A stretch of DNA of 33,656 nt from Rubrimonas cliftonensis (GCF_900107585.1 NZ_FNQM01000026.1:1-33656), one strand, 5' to 3'; counted from the first letter of the stretch, positions 24,945 to 33,620 are shown. Numbers and translations: made by a program. Notes: generated by a model from the sequence alone, not told the origin.

Positions 24945-25571
24945 ATGAACCATCTTTTCCCAGTCGCGGCGCTCGCCGCCGTGATCGCAACCCTCGGCGC
25001 GCCTGCGCCGACGCGCGCCGACGCGCAGGCCGCCGTCGACGGCTGCATCGACCAGCTGCGCAAGGTCGGCGGCCCCGACGGCCAGAGCGGCCAGGTGCTG
25101 AGCAGGGAATGGTCCCAGGCCGGCACGCTCGTGATGATCCGCGACGCGGGCGGCACGGTCTGGCGCTGCATCGGCTATGACGACGGCGCGGTGGGCGAAC
25201 TCGCCGTGGTCGAGGCGGCCGACGACGGCGGTGGCGCGATGGCGGGCGCCTCCGGCGAGCCCGCGACGACGACCGAGCGCGTGCGCTTCGCCGCCGGAAC
25301 CTCCGGCGCGGAGCTTACGGGGTCGCTTCAGCCCGGGGGATCGGCGCGCTATGTGCTCGGCGCGAAGAACGGCCAGAACCTCTACGTCCGCGTGGCCGGC
25401 GCTGGCCTCGACTACCAGATCTTCAATCCCGACAACTCGTTTCTGCTCGACCTGATCTCGGCGGAGCGGGAGTATCGCGGCCAGCTCTGGCAGTCCGGTG
25501 ACCATGTCGTCGAAGTCGTCAACCGCACGAACGCGCCCGCTGCCTTCAACGTTATATTCGGCATCGACTGA
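24945..25571 (+). CDS. Secreted two-domain protein (lipoprotein-type domain plus PPC-like domain)
   Basis: The 208-residue product has a signal peptide (cleavage near TRADA). Domain 1 (about 27-95) contains VDGCIDQLRKVGG, LVMIRDAGGTVWRCIGYDDG and VGELAVVE and resembles the domain of the lipoprotein at 23310. Domain 2 (about 108-208) is the PPC/lysozyme-inhibitor-like beta domain: RVRFAAGTSGAELTGSL, ARYVLGAKNGQNLYV, EREYRGQLWQSGDHVVEV and FNVIFGID. Its end matches the broken gene at 23738. It therefore combines two domain families that occur separately in neighbours. A periplasmic envelope role is inferred. Confidence 0.82.
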   Translation: MNHLFPVAALAAVIATLGAPAPTRADAQAAVDGCIDQLRKVGGPDGQSGQVLSREWSQAGTLVMIRDAGGTVWRCIGYDDGAVGELAVVEAADDGGGAMAGASGEPATTTERVRFAAGTSGAELTGSLQPGGSARYVLGAKNGQNLYVRVAGAGLDYQIFNPDNSFLLDLISAEREYRGQLWQSGDHVVEVVNRTNAPAAFNVIFGID

Positions 25572-25611
25572 AGCGCGACCTTTCCACTTTGTCCACAAAG
25601 AAGAGAAAGAC

Positions 25612-25947
25612 ATGAAGAAGCATCTCGGCCTGATCGGTGGCTTCGCAGCGATAGCGGCGCTCGCCGGCTGCGTCGTCGCGACGGACGGCGGAACGGCCCA
25701 GCAGCAGCCGGCGACGCCGCAGGCCGAGTCTGTGCCGGCCGTCGGCAGCGCATCGGACCTGTCGGCCTTCCAGGGCGCGCGCGCCGGGCAGTCGGAGATG
25801 GGCATCCAGAACCTCGGCTACGAGCCGGTGCGCATGCAGGGCCTGACGACCTGGTGGTTCAACCGCCAGACTGGCGCCTGCGCGCGCATCCGAACTGCGA
25901 ACGGCCGCTACGAGGAAGTGACGATGCTTCCGGCCGAGGATTGCTGA
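25612..25947 (+). CDS. Lipoprotein, paralogue of the one at 11866-12195
   Basis: The 111-residue product has lipobox ALAGC, a Gln/Pro/Ala linker and the conserved C-terminal domain: SDLSAFQGARAGQSEMGIQN, then GYEPVRMQGLTTWWFNR and GACARIRTANGRYEEV, ending TMLPAEDC. The domain is almost identical to that of 11866, while signal and linker differ. AAGAGAAAGA precedes the ATG. It lies 40 bases after 24945 and ends the plus-strand run; a terminator hairpin follows. Function unknown. Confidence 0.87.
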   Translation: MKKHLGLIGGFAAIAALAGCVVATDGGTAQQQPATPQAESVPAVGSASDLSAFQGARAGQSEMGIQNLGYEPVRMQGLTTWWFNRQTGACARIRTANGRYEEVTMLPAEDC

Positions 25948-25954
25948 TCCCCTG

Positions 25955-25987
25955 ACGAAAAAGGCGGGCGGCTGCGAAGGCCGCCCG
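25955..25987. terminator. Bidirectional terminator between convergent units
   Basis: Perfect 8-base stem (25965-25972 with 25980-25987), 7-base loop. On the minus strand it is followed by CGCCTTTTTCG, a good Rho-independent terminator for the unit 27330-26097. On the plus strand it follows the lipoprotein stop by 17 bases but has little T-run. Confidence 0.75.
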
Positions 25988-26096
25988 TTCAGTCGACGGA
26001 CAGCGCCCGGCCCGCAACCGGGTCGAGCAAACGCTAGCGCATCCGCGCGACGCCGCGACATCCGCGAAGAGAATCCCCCCGAAGGTTCTCTCGAAT

Positions 26097-26363
26097 TCAC
26101 TTGCGCCCGCCGGCCCATCGCCGCAGCAGGAGCAGTAGCGCGACGTTGATCCCCGGCGCGGCTAGCGCGAGCCAGGGCCAGGCGGCCTCGAACGCTGCCT
26201 CGATGAGGCGGTTCCAGGGCAGGCCCAGCGGGATCAGGAACACGCCCGAGAGCGGGTCGGGCTCGGCGCCGGCCCAGCCGTAGCGCCCCGCGAGAAACAG
26301 CGCCGCAGCCGCGATCCAGAGCAGCGCGACGACGCCCGCCGCGATCCCGAATGCGCGTCTCAT
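26097..26363 (-). CDS. Small membrane protein downstream of a broken AraC gene
   Basis: The 88-residue product starts MRRAFGIAAGVVALLWIAAA and has two transmembrane helices (about 5-27 and 58-80) with the loop YGWAGAEPDPLSGVFLIPLG. I recall similar short proteins with the SGVF-x-x-P-x-x-LPW pattern in other alphaproteobacteria, of unknown role. The ATG at 26363 has GGAGG nine bases upstream; a TTG six codons earlier is a weaker option. It begins 27 bases after the stop of the AraC frame on the same strand and probably is part of the same transcript. Confidence 0.75.
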   Translation of the reverse strand: MRRAFGIAAGVVALLWIAAAALFLAGRYGWAGAEPDPLSGVFLIPLGLPWNRLIEAAFEAAWPWLALAAPGINVALLLLLRRWAGGRK

Positions 26364-26390
26364 GGCCTTCACCCTCCACAAGAACCCATT

Positions 26391-27330
26391 TCAGCCGCCG
26401 CGCGTCCGGCGCAGCGTGTCGGAAGGCGCCTCGCCGAACCGAGCGCGATAGGCGGCGGCGAAGCGCCCGAAATGGGCGAAGCCGCACATCAGCGCCACGT
26501 CGCTCACGCTCGTCGCCGCATCCGGCTCCGAGAGCCGTTCGCGCGCGCGCCCGAGGCGGATCTCGGTCAGCACTGTCCGCGGCGCGCAGCCGCGCTGCGT
26601 CTGGAAGGCCAGTTGCAGCGCGCGGACGCCGACGCCCAACGCCGCGCCGATCGCCGCGACTGTCAGCGGCTCGTCGGAGTGGACGCGCATGAAAGCCACG
26701 GCCTCGCGCACCCGCGCCGCGTCGACCGACGCCTCGCGCGCCTTCGGCGACGCGTCGAAGCCGTCGAGCGCGTCGAAGTAGTCGGCAAACAGCGCCTCGG
26801 TCGCAGCGAGCGCGCGCGGGCGGCGTAGCGCGCTGTCGGGGCGGTCATGCTCGCCGAGAAACCAGCGCAGATGCGCCGCGAAGGCGCGCATGACGGGATC
26901 GACGGCGGAGGCCAGCCCCGACTCGCGCGCGCCGAGGCGGCGCGGCGCCGGGGCGGCGCGGCGCCGGGGCGAGCACGATCGCGGCCGCATAGGCGCCGCC
27001 GGCGGCGGGTGGGACGACTTCCGTGCGCCGGGGCCCCTCTCGCAGATAAAGCGTTTCGTCGGCGCGGGCGTCGAGGGCCCGGCCCCGGGCCTCGGTCCGG
27101 ATGGCGCCGCGCAGCGGCGCGATGAACGACACCCGGTCGGGTTCGGCCAGCGCGATCTCGTGCCCGCTCGAGCGCACGCGCCCGATCGCGAGAGCGCCGA
27201 GCGCGAGCGTCGTCACATGCAGGGTCTGAGGCGCGCGCCCGGTGAAGCAGAAGGCGTCGACCCGCGCAAGCAGTTCGCCGACGCCGATGCGCGCGCCGCT
27301 CGACGGTGTCCATCTGATTGCGGTCGCCAT
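26391..27330 (-). pseudogene. AraC-family regulator broken by a 16-base tandem duplication (paralogue 2)
   Basis: The N-terminal ligand domain is read from MATAIRWTPSSGARIG at 27330 to VLAPAPRR; the C-terminal part, from LGARESGLASAVDPVMRAF to the two HTH units (DEPLTVAAIGAALGVGVRAL; LMCGFAHFGRFAAAYRARFG) and the stop at 26391, is in another frame. Between them a 16-base unit occurs twice (26939-26954, 26955-26970). Removing one copy restores a single frame of 307 residues, the size of the paralogues. The break is therefore recent and could revert. Without it the DNA-binding domain would not be made from the normal start. It is divergent from paralogue 3, with 148 bases between the chosen start codons. 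Confidence 0.88.
26936..26971. repeat. 16-base exact tandem duplication
   Basis: GGCGCGGCGCCGGGGC occurs twice head to tail at 26939-26954 and 26955-26970; the 16-base period extends three bases left and one base right. Its length is not a multiple of three, so it shifts the AraC frame. Confidence 0.92.
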
Positions 27331-27478
27331 CGCCAGCGTCCTCCCAAGCTGGCGAAGCGTGACGCATGCGGCGCCGCAAGCGAACGCCTGACGCGCGACC
27401 CGCGCGCACTTTCCCGGCTCGCGGAGGGGTCAGCGAACCGATATACGAAGCATGTCTTTCGCGCCGGGAGCGGTCGGA

Positions 27479-28396
27479 ATGGCTCTGGAACAGTTCGAGG
27501 TGACGGCCGCCGCGCCCGTGCTGGAGCGCGCCTCCCTCGCCGACCGGGTGGAGCGGTTCGACTTCGCAGACCGGCGCCGCGGCGTCGCGCGCTGGTCGGT
27601 CCTGCGCATCGGCGCGGTGGTGATCTCGGAGATCGAGAGCACCGGGCACCGGATCTGCGACAGCGCGGAGCACGGCCTCACGCTGTTCGCGCCGAGTGTG
27701 GGGGCGCTCTCGATCACGTCGGGCCGAAGCTGCCTCGGCGGCGGCGCGGGCGAGGTCTTGGGATTCTGGACCGGCCGTCGCGAGAGCGTCGTGCGCGCCG
27801 CCGAAGGCGGCTGGTTCCGCGGCCTGGGCGTCCGGGTCGCGACGGCGCCGCGCCACTCCGGCGCGCCCGCGCGCTTGGGCGACGCCGCCGGCGCGCGGGC
27901 GCTGTTTTGCTTCGCGCGCGAGGCGATGGACGCCGCCCGCGGCGCGCGCGGCATGTTCCAACGTCCGCGCGCCCGCGCCGCCGCCGAGGCGCTCATTCTC
28001 GACGCGGTCGACGCCCTCGGCGAGGGAATGGCGGACTCCGCAGTCCGCGAGGACGCCATCCCGAGCCGGCGCATCCGGCAGGCGGAGGAGTTCATCCGCG
28101 CCAACGCCGACGAGCCGCTGACCGTCGAGGCTATCGCGCACGCCGTGGGCGTCGGTCCGCGCAGCCTGCAGGCGGCGTTCCGCCGGACCCTCGACACCAC
28201 GCCGAGGGCGATGCTCGCCGGAGTGCGGCTCCAGCGCGTGCATGCGCTTCTCGCCGATCCCGCGGCGCAGACCACCGTCACCGAGGTCGCGGACGCCTGC
28301 GGCTTCGCCCATCTGGGGCGCTTCGCGCGGGTCTATCGCATGCGCTTCGGGGAAGCGCCGTCGCAGACGCGGCGCAGGGCGCTGGGCCGCGTCTGA
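27479..28396 (+). CDS. AraC-family transcriptional regulator (paralogue 3)
   Basis: The chosen start MALEQFEVTAAAPVL (27479) has GGGAG eight bases upstream and matches the start of paralogue 1 (MALRVLEI); a weaker ATG at 27452 would add nine residues. With 305 residues it contains the AraC ligand domain (SVLRIGAVVISEIESTGHRI, LFAPSVGAL) and two C-terminal HTH units (DEPLTVEAIAHAVGVGPRSL; DACGFAHLGRFARVYRMRFG). It is divergent from the broken paralogue 2. A hairpin terminator lies 160 bases downstream. The target genes are unknown; the divergent neighbour group is the obvious candidate. Confidence 0.9.
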   Translation: MALEQFEVTAAAPVLERASLADRVERFDFADRRRGVARWSVLRIGAVVISEIESTGHRICDSAEHGLTLFAPSVGALSITSGRSCLGGGAGEVLGFWTGRRESVVRAAEGGWFRGLGVRVATAPRHSGAPARLGDAAGARALFCFAREAMDAARGARGMFQRPRARAAAEALILDAVDALGEGMADSAVREDAIPSRRIRQAEEFIRANADEPLTVEAIAHAVGVGPRSLQAAFRRTLDTTPRAMLAGVRLQRVHALLADPAAQTTVTEVADACGFAHLGRFARVYRMRFGEAPSQTRRRALGRV

Positions 28397-28437
28397 CACG
28401 GCGCGCTTCGCCGTCGCCCGCTCTCGGACGGGCGCGC

Positions 28438-28495
28438 GCCAGAGCGCCGAGCGCGCCGAGGCCGCCCAGCAGCAGCCACGCCGCGGCGGCCTGAG
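28438..28495 (-). pseudogene. Orphan VPLPA-CTERM tail remnant
   Basis: Read on the minus strand this gives DAPQAAAAWLLLGGLGALGA followed by LARARP, the hydrophobic helix and basic end of a VPLPA-CTERM signal. The DNA of 28438-28489 matches 13789-13840, the tail of the gene at 13770, with only a few differences. No gene body, PLPA motif or start precedes it. It is the residue of a second sorted-protein gene or a copied tail. Confidence 0.7.
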
Positions 28496-28557
28496 GCGCA
28501 TCGGAGAGAGACGCGCGACCCGCGCTCTCCCCAAGCCCGCGATTCGCTTGGAGGACA

Positions 28558-28595
28558 GCCCTGCGCGCAACGGATAGCGCGCAGGGCGCTTTCTT
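28558..28595 (+). terminator. Strong hairpin terminator
   Basis: An 11-base perfect stem (GCCCTGCGCGC at 28558-28568 with its complement at 28577-28587), 8-base loop, then GCTTTCTT. It separates the AraC gene from the gene at 28655. Confidence 0.65.
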
Positions 28596-28654
28596 GGCAC
28601 CACCGCTTACGGGCGGCGCGCATCGCGTCGCCGCAACGACCGGGAGACGTCATC

Positions 28655-29017
28655 ATGCGCCGCACGCTTTTCGTCGCCGCATCCACCCTCGCCATCGCGA
28701 CCGCCGCCGCGGCCCAGGACCAGGCCGCGCAAGAGGCCGCCGAGGCGCTCGGCGGCGCGATCGGCGGGCTGATCGCCCTCGCCATGGTGATCGTCGTCGG
28801 CGCGGTCGTCGGCTGGGTCGCGAGCCTGATCGTAAAGGGGACCGGCTCAGGCCTGCTCCTCAACATCCTCATCGGCATCGCTGGCTCCTTCCTCGCCGGC
28901 TGGCTCCTGCCGGCGCTCGGCGTCGCCATGCCGGGCGGCGTCGTGGGGGCGCTGGCCGCCGCCGTGGTCGGCGCCGTCATCCTGCTGCTGCTGATCCGGC
29001 TCATCCGCCGGGTCTGA
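28655..29017 (+). CDS. GlsB/YeaQ/YmgE-family membrane protein
   Basis: The 120-residue product has a signal-like N-terminus (MRRTLFVAASTLAIATAAAA), an Ala-rich linker, and three hydrophobic helices with the family pattern GWVASLIVKGTGSGLLLNIL, IGIAGSFLAGWLLP and GAVILLLLIRLIRR. The family (transglycosylase-associated protein) comprises small inner-membrane proteins often linked to stress; the molecular role is unknown. Members usually have about 80 residues, so the extra N-terminal part here is unusual. GGGAGA precedes the start. It lies 48 bases before the hydrolase gene. Confidence 0.88.
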   Translation: MRRTLFVAASTLAIATAAAAQDQAAQEAAEALGGAIGGLIALAMVIVVGAVVGWVASLIVKGTGSGLLLNILIGIAGSFLAGWLLPALGVAMPGGVVGALAAAVVGAVILLLLIRLIRRV

Positions 29018-29065
29018 GCCCGGCGCAAAAAACTCGCCCGCAAGGGCGCCCGAGAAAGGACTCTC

Positions 29066-30628
29066 ATGCCGCACGCCGCGCTGACCTGCGCCCGCTCCGT
29101 CGCCCTCGCTGCGGCGCTCTGCGCGACGGGGCTCGCCGCTTCGGCGGCGCCGCTCGTCGAGCCGCTCGACGCCTGCTTCTTCGCGCCGCCCGACGACCCG
29201 GCCCTGCCGCGCCCGAGCTGCGGCTATGTCGTGACGCCCGAGAACCCCGACCACCCCGACGGCGCGCAGGTGAGGCTCGGCTTCATGCGGCTCGCCTCCC
29301 GCGCGGCCGAGCCCGCGACGCCGCTCTTCATGCTCGCCGGGGGGCCGGGCCAGAGCCTGATCGCAGCCGAGACGCTGATGCTGTTCGCCGAGGGCTTCCT
29401 CGGGCCGATCCTTGAGTCGCGCGACGTGGTGATCCTCGACCAGCGCGGCGCGCCCAACAGCCTCCCCATGCTCGACTGCCCCGCGATGTACGGCTTTCCG
29501 TGGCTTGCCCACGAACGCGGGCTCGACGAGGCGCAGACGCTCGAGGCCGGGCGTGACCTCCTCGCCGCCTGCGCCGCCGACGCGCGCGCCGCCGGGATTG
29601 ACCTCGCGCAATATGACAGCGTGCGCATCGCGGCGGATGTCGACGCCGCGCGGCAGGCGCTCGGCTACGCGCGGATCGTCTATTACGGCGCGTCCTACGG
29701 CGCGCAACTCGGCCAGCACGTCATGCGGGACTTCCCCGCCATGCTTGAGGCGGTGATCCTCGACGGCGCCAATTCGCTGTCGCGCAGAAGTTGGGTGGAG
29801 GACCGCGTGCGCGACGTGCAGGACGCGACCGACGCGCTGGCCGCGCTCTGCGAGGCGGACGCGAAATGCGCCGAAGCCTACGACATTCCCGCGATGCTCG
29901 ACCGCGCGATGGCGCTGTTCGACGCGGGGCCGATCGAGACGCGCTACGCCGACCCCGACGACCCGGCCACCGTGATCCCCGTCACGCTGAACGAGGCCGA
30001 CCTAGCCTCGACGATCTTCGAGTTCCAGACCGGCCAGATCGCCATCCGGTCGCTGCCCGCCATCCTCTCGGCGATCCTCGCCGAGGGGCGGAGTTCGGTC
30101 GCCGCGATCCTCGGCGAGCTGAAGGGCGAGGCCATCCTCGCCTCGCGCGACGCGGCGAAAGGGTCTATGGCGATGCTGATGCACATGGCGGTGGTCTGCT
30201 CGGACGATCCTGTCCGCGCGCCCGAGGACATGCGGGTCGACCCCGGCGCGAGCCGCTACGCGCGCGCCTATGGCCGCTCGGTGCTCGAGGAGTACATCGA
30301 GTTCTGCCGCGCGGTGGACGTGCCGCCGCTGCCCGACAGCACCGATGTCGACGTCGCGACCGATGTTCCGACGCTGATCCTCGCCGGCCGGCTCGACGCC
30401 CGCACGCCCGCGCTGAGGAGCGAAATCGTCGCGCGGGCCCTGCCGCGCGCCGCTCTGGTCGTGTTTCCGGAAGGCACCCATGTCCAGCTCGGCGAGATCA
30501 ATCTGTGCGCGGGAAGGATCGTGAAGGCCTTCCTGTCCGACCCCGCCGCGGCGCCCGACACCGGCTGCATCGCCGAGATGGCGCGTCGCGGCTTCGTTCT
30601 TCCGGATGGAGCCATCAGCGTCGAATAG
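29066..30628 (+). CDS. Secreted TAP-like alpha/beta hydrolase (aminopeptidase-type)
   Basis: The 520-residue product has a signal peptide (cleavage near LAASAA). It contains LFMLAGGPGQS (oxyanion region), VVILDQRGAPNS, the nucleophile elbow GASYGAQ (Ser210), and near the C-terminus GRLDARTP (Asp444) and EGTHVQL (His472). The order and the GGPG plus DQRG motifs are those of proline iminopeptidase/tripeptidyl aminopeptidase (TAP)-type hydrolases. Two Cys pairs in the cap region suggest periplasmic folding. Substrate is probably a short peptide or related ester. It stands between the GlsB-like gene and cti, all on the plus strand. Confidence 0.88.
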   Translation: MPHAALTCARSVALAAALCATGLAASAAPLVEPLDACFFAPPDDPALPRPSCGYVVTPENPDHPDGAQVRLGFMRLASRAAEPATPLFMLAGGPGQSLIAAETLMLFAEGFLGPILESRDVVILDQRGAPNSLPMLDCPAMYGFPWLAHERGLDEAQTLEAGRDLLAACAADARAAGIDLAQYDSVRIAADVDAARQALGYARIVYYGASYGAQLGQHVMRDFPAMLEAVILDGANSLSRRSWVEDRVRDVQDATDALAALCEADAKCAEAYDIPAMLDRAMALFDAGPIETRYADPDDPATVIPVTLNEADLASTIFEFQTGQIAIRSLPAILSAILAEGRSSVAAILGELKGEAILASRDAAKGSMAMLMHMAVVCSDDPVRAPEDMRVDPGASRYARAYGRSVLEEYIEFCRAVDVPPLPDSTDVDVATDVPTLILAGRLDARTPALRSEIVARALPRAALVVFPEGTHVQLGEINLCAGRIVKAFLSDPAAAPDTGCIAEMARRGFVLPDGAISVE

Positions 30629-30846
30629 AGGCGTGGGCCGCCCCGTCGACGCGCCGTCGCCTTGCGGACCGCCGGGGTTTTCGGCCAGCGTGAAGCGCGA
30701 AGAACGCGTGGCATGGCCCCTGCGGAGTGGCGGGACGGAATGGGGATAGAGGTCGACGCCCTGAAACGACGCCGCGCGCCGATGACCGAAGGGGCGCCCC
30801 GCGGGTCCGGCGCCCGTTGGCTTAAGCGCCCAAGGGGCGAAGCGCG

Positions 30847-33207
30847 GTGACGGGCGCGCGCATCCGACGCTTTTTCGGCCCGCTTGCGGGGCTGGCGCTC
30901 GTCGCGGCGCTCACTGCCCAATGCGCGGCGACGAATCCTGCCACACCTGAACCGCCCGCGCTCTTGCGACTGGTCGGGCCGGGGGGCGTCGAGGTCGAGG
31001 CCCTCGGCGACCGCGCGTCGGAAGTTCTCGCTCGGCGCTGCGTCGCCTGCCATGGCTGCTACGACGCGGCCTGCCAGCTCAAGCTCGTCTCTCATGAGGG
31101 GGCGCTGCGCGGCGGCGTCAAGGCGCAGGTCTATGACCAGAGCCGCCTCGCCGCCGCGCCGCCGACGCGCCTCGGCGTCGATGCGCGCACGACTGCGGAG
31201 TGGCGCGTGCTCGGCTTCCACCCGGTTCTGCCGGATGCGGATCGCCCTGATCCCGACGCCTCGGTCATGGCGCGGCTGATCGCACTCGCCCGCGCCAATC
31301 CGCCGGTCCCGGACGCGCCCCTGCCGGAGGCGCTGACGCTCGACACGCTCGCTGCGAGTTGCCCCGCGCCCGACGAGATCGCGGACCACGTGGAGGCCGC
31401 GCCGCATGGCGGCATGCCCTACGGCGCCGCGCCGCTGTCGGACTCGGAGTTTGAAACGCTGGCGACCTGGATCCTGGCGGGCGCGCCGCCGCCCACGCCC
31501 CGCGCCGCGCCGTCCCCCGCGATCGCCGCCCGCGTCGCTGCGTGGGAGCGCTTCTTGAACGGCGCGTCGCCGCGGGAACGCCTTGTCGCGCGCTACCTCT
31601 ATGAGCACCTGTTCCACGCCAAGCTGCATCTCGACGGCGGCGCGCCCGACCGCTTCTTTCGCCTGATCCGCTCCGAGACGCCGACCGGCGAGGCGCCTTA
31701 CGAGATCGCGACGCGCAGGCCCTGGGACGATCCCGGCCGCGCCTTCCACTATCGTCTCGCGCCGGCGGAGGAGGTTCCGGTCCACAAGGACCAGAACGTC
31801 TATGCGCTGTCGCCCGCGCGCATAGCGCGGCTTCGGGCGCTGTTTCTCGACCTCGCCTGGACTGTGGACAGCCCGCCCCCCTATGGCGAGGCGGCAGGTG
31901 CGAATCCATTCCTAACCTTCGCCGCGATCCCCGCCGACAGCCGCTACCGCTTCCTGCTCGACGACGCGCTGTTCTTCGTGCGCGGCTTCGTGCGCGGTCC
32001 GGTCTGTCATGGCCAGATCGCGACCAACGTCATCGAGGACCGCTTCTGGGTCGCGTTTCTCGACCCCGGCTGGGACCTCGCCGCGACCGATCTGGCCTTC
32101 CTGCGCGAGGCCGCCCCGCTGCTCAAGCTGGCAGCGGCGCAGACCGAAGGGCTGCTGTTCCAGCGGTTGCAGGCGATGGCGGGCGACGGGCAGGCCGCGT
32201 GGCTCGCCCTGCGCGACTCGCGCTACGCGGCGAGCCTGAAGCATGCCGGCGGGTTTCCCCTGGAGGCGCTCTGGACCGGCGACGAGGACGCGTTCCTGAC
32301 CGTCGTGCGGCATTTCGACAACGCGGCGGCGCGGCGGGGGCTGATCGGCGACGACCCCGAGACGGCGTGGGTGATCGACTACCCGCTGTTCGAGCGCCTG
32401 CATTACGACCTCGTCGCGAGCTACGACGTGTTCGGCGACGTCGAGCACCAGCTGGCCACGCGGCTGTCGATGGACCACCTGCGCCGCGAGGGCGAGGACC
32501 TTTTCCTGAGCTTCCTGCCCCCCGAGGTCCGGCCTGCCTTGCACGACGCGTGGTATCGCGGCCCACTCGCCGATCTGCATGCGCCCTGGGCGGCCCGCCG
32601 CGCCGCCGACGCGCGCCCCGCCGCCATCGCCTACGACAGCGCACGGCCAATGCCCGAATTCCTCGCCGCATGGCGCGCCCGTGTTCCGCCTTCGGGAGAC
32701 CTCAACCGCTGTTCGGCCCCATGCGGATCGGACGCCGCCGCGCGCGCCCTGTCGCGGATCGCTGGCGAGGGCGGGCCGTGGGTCGCCTTCCTGCCGGACC
32801 TCACCCTGCTCAGGTTGCGCCGCGCGGATGGTGGCGACGCGGTGTTCAGCCTGATCCGCGATAAGGCGCACGCGAACATCGCCCTGCTGCTCGGAGAAGC
32901 GCTGCGGCGCGAGCCCGAGGCCGACCGCCTCACAGTGGCCACAGGCGTGTTCGGCGCCTATCCGAACTTCCACTTCGACGTCGAGCAAAGCGACGTGGAA
33001 GCCTTTGTCGATGCGCTCTCGGCGATGCGGACGCCGCGGGACTGGATGACGCTCGTCGACCGCTTCGGCGTGCGCCGGTCGAGCACGCGCTTCTGGCCGA
33101 CCCTCGACGCGATCAACGCCGCGTTGGCCGCGGCCGAACCGACGGTGCCGGGCCTCCTCGATCTGGGGCGATATCGCGACCCAAGAGCGGAGGATCGGCT
33201 GGAATGA
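30847..33207 (+). CDS. cti: Fatty acid cis/trans isomerase (heme-containing)
   Basis: The 786-residue product starts with GTG and a hydrophobic N-terminal export signal. CVACH (Cys65, Cys68, His69) is the single CXXCH heme c-binding motif of Cti. Later segments are typical for the family: FLNGASPRERLVARYLYEHLFHAKL, FRLIRSETPTG, HYRLAP and VYALSP, HGQIATNVIEDRFW, YDVFGDVEHQ and YPNFHFDVE. Cti isomerises cis-unsaturated acyl chains of membrane phospholipids to trans in the periplasm under solvent or heat stress and needs no cofactor other than the heme. The length is close to the Pseudomonas enzyme. It has a 218-base upstream gap without a visible gene. Confidence 0.95.
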   Translation: MTGARIRRFFGPLAGLALVAALTAQCAATNPATPEPPALLRLVGPGGVEVEALGDRASEVLARRCVACHGCYDAACQLKLVSHEGALRGGVKAQVYDQSRLAAAPPTRLGVDARTTAEWRVLGFHPVLPDADRPDPDASVMARLIALARANPPVPDAPLPEALTLDTLAASCPAPDEIADHVEAAPHGGMPYGAAPLSDSEFETLATWILAGAPPPTPRAAPSPAIAARVAAWERFLNGASPRERLVARYLYEHLFHAKLHLDGGAPDRFFRLIRSETPTGEAPYEIATRRPWDDPGRAFHYRLAPAEEVPVHKDQNVYALSPARIARLRALFLDLAWTVDSPPPYGEAAGANPFLTFAAIPADSRYRFLLDDALFFVRGFVRGPVCHGQIATNVIEDRFWVAFLDPGWDLAATDLAFLREAAPLLKLAAAQTEGLLFQRLQAMAGDGQAAWLALRDSRYAASLKHAGGFPLEALWTGDEDAFLTVVRHFDNAAARRGLIGDDPETAWVIDYPLFERLHYDLVASYDVFGDVEHQLATRLSMDHLRREGEDLFLSFLPPEVRPALHDAWYRGPLADLHAPWAARRAADARPAAIAYDSARPMPEFLAAWRARVPPSGDLNRCSAPCGSDAAARALSRIAGEGGPWVAFLPDLTLLRLRRADGGDAVFSLIRDKAHANIALLLGEALRREPEADRLTVATGVFGAYPNFHFDVEQSDVEAFVDALSAMRTPRDWMTLVDRFGVRRSSTRFWPTLDAINAALAAAEPTVPGLLDLGRYRDPRAEDRLE

Positions 33208-33573
33208 CGCGCGGCGGGAAGGAGGCGAGCGCTACGCGAGCGGACTTGCCGCCGTTGACAGCGGGTGCAGTTCCGTCGTCGGCGAACGCCGTGCAGTCTA
33301 ACCGGATGTGTCACGAATGCGCGCCCTCTATGTAGGCCCTCCCGTATCGCACGCCCACTCCCGAGCGGCCGACGCCGGCGACATGTCCGGCGCTTGCGCG
33401 AACGGCTGTTCACCGCGCTCTATCGCATGCCTCGCGACCGGCTGGGAACCGTTACCCGCCACCTTTCCAGCGCGGCGGTCGGCGAGGATGATCGCACGCC
33501 CGCCGCCTGCGCGAACGGCAGACTACCGCGTTTGGCAGGGCGCCCCGCGACCGGCGGCTTTCGGGAGGGGCCG
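33208..33573. other. Gene-poor stretch with degenerate repeat (366 bases)
   Basis: No credible gene. Contains a 113-base-period degenerate repeat (see next entry). Confidence 0.5.
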
Positions 33574-33620
33574 TCACTCGTCAGCTTTCGCGTCGAGCCC
33601 CTCACGCACGATCCGCATTC
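33395..33620. repeat. Degenerate tandem repeat with 113-base period
   Basis: TGCGCGAACGGC occurs at 33395-33406 and 33508-33519, and CGCGACCGGC at 33433-33442 and 33546-33555, both pairs exactly 113 bases apart. The DNA between them is only loosely conserved. Confidence 0.55.

Noticed and set aside
30268..31785. Long open frame on the minus strand opposite the 5' part of cti and the end of the hydrolase gene
   Set aside because: The plus strand encodes clear Cti and TAP-like proteins here. In very GC-rich DNA antisense frames stay open by codon bias; this product is Arg/Ala/Gly-rich with no domain.
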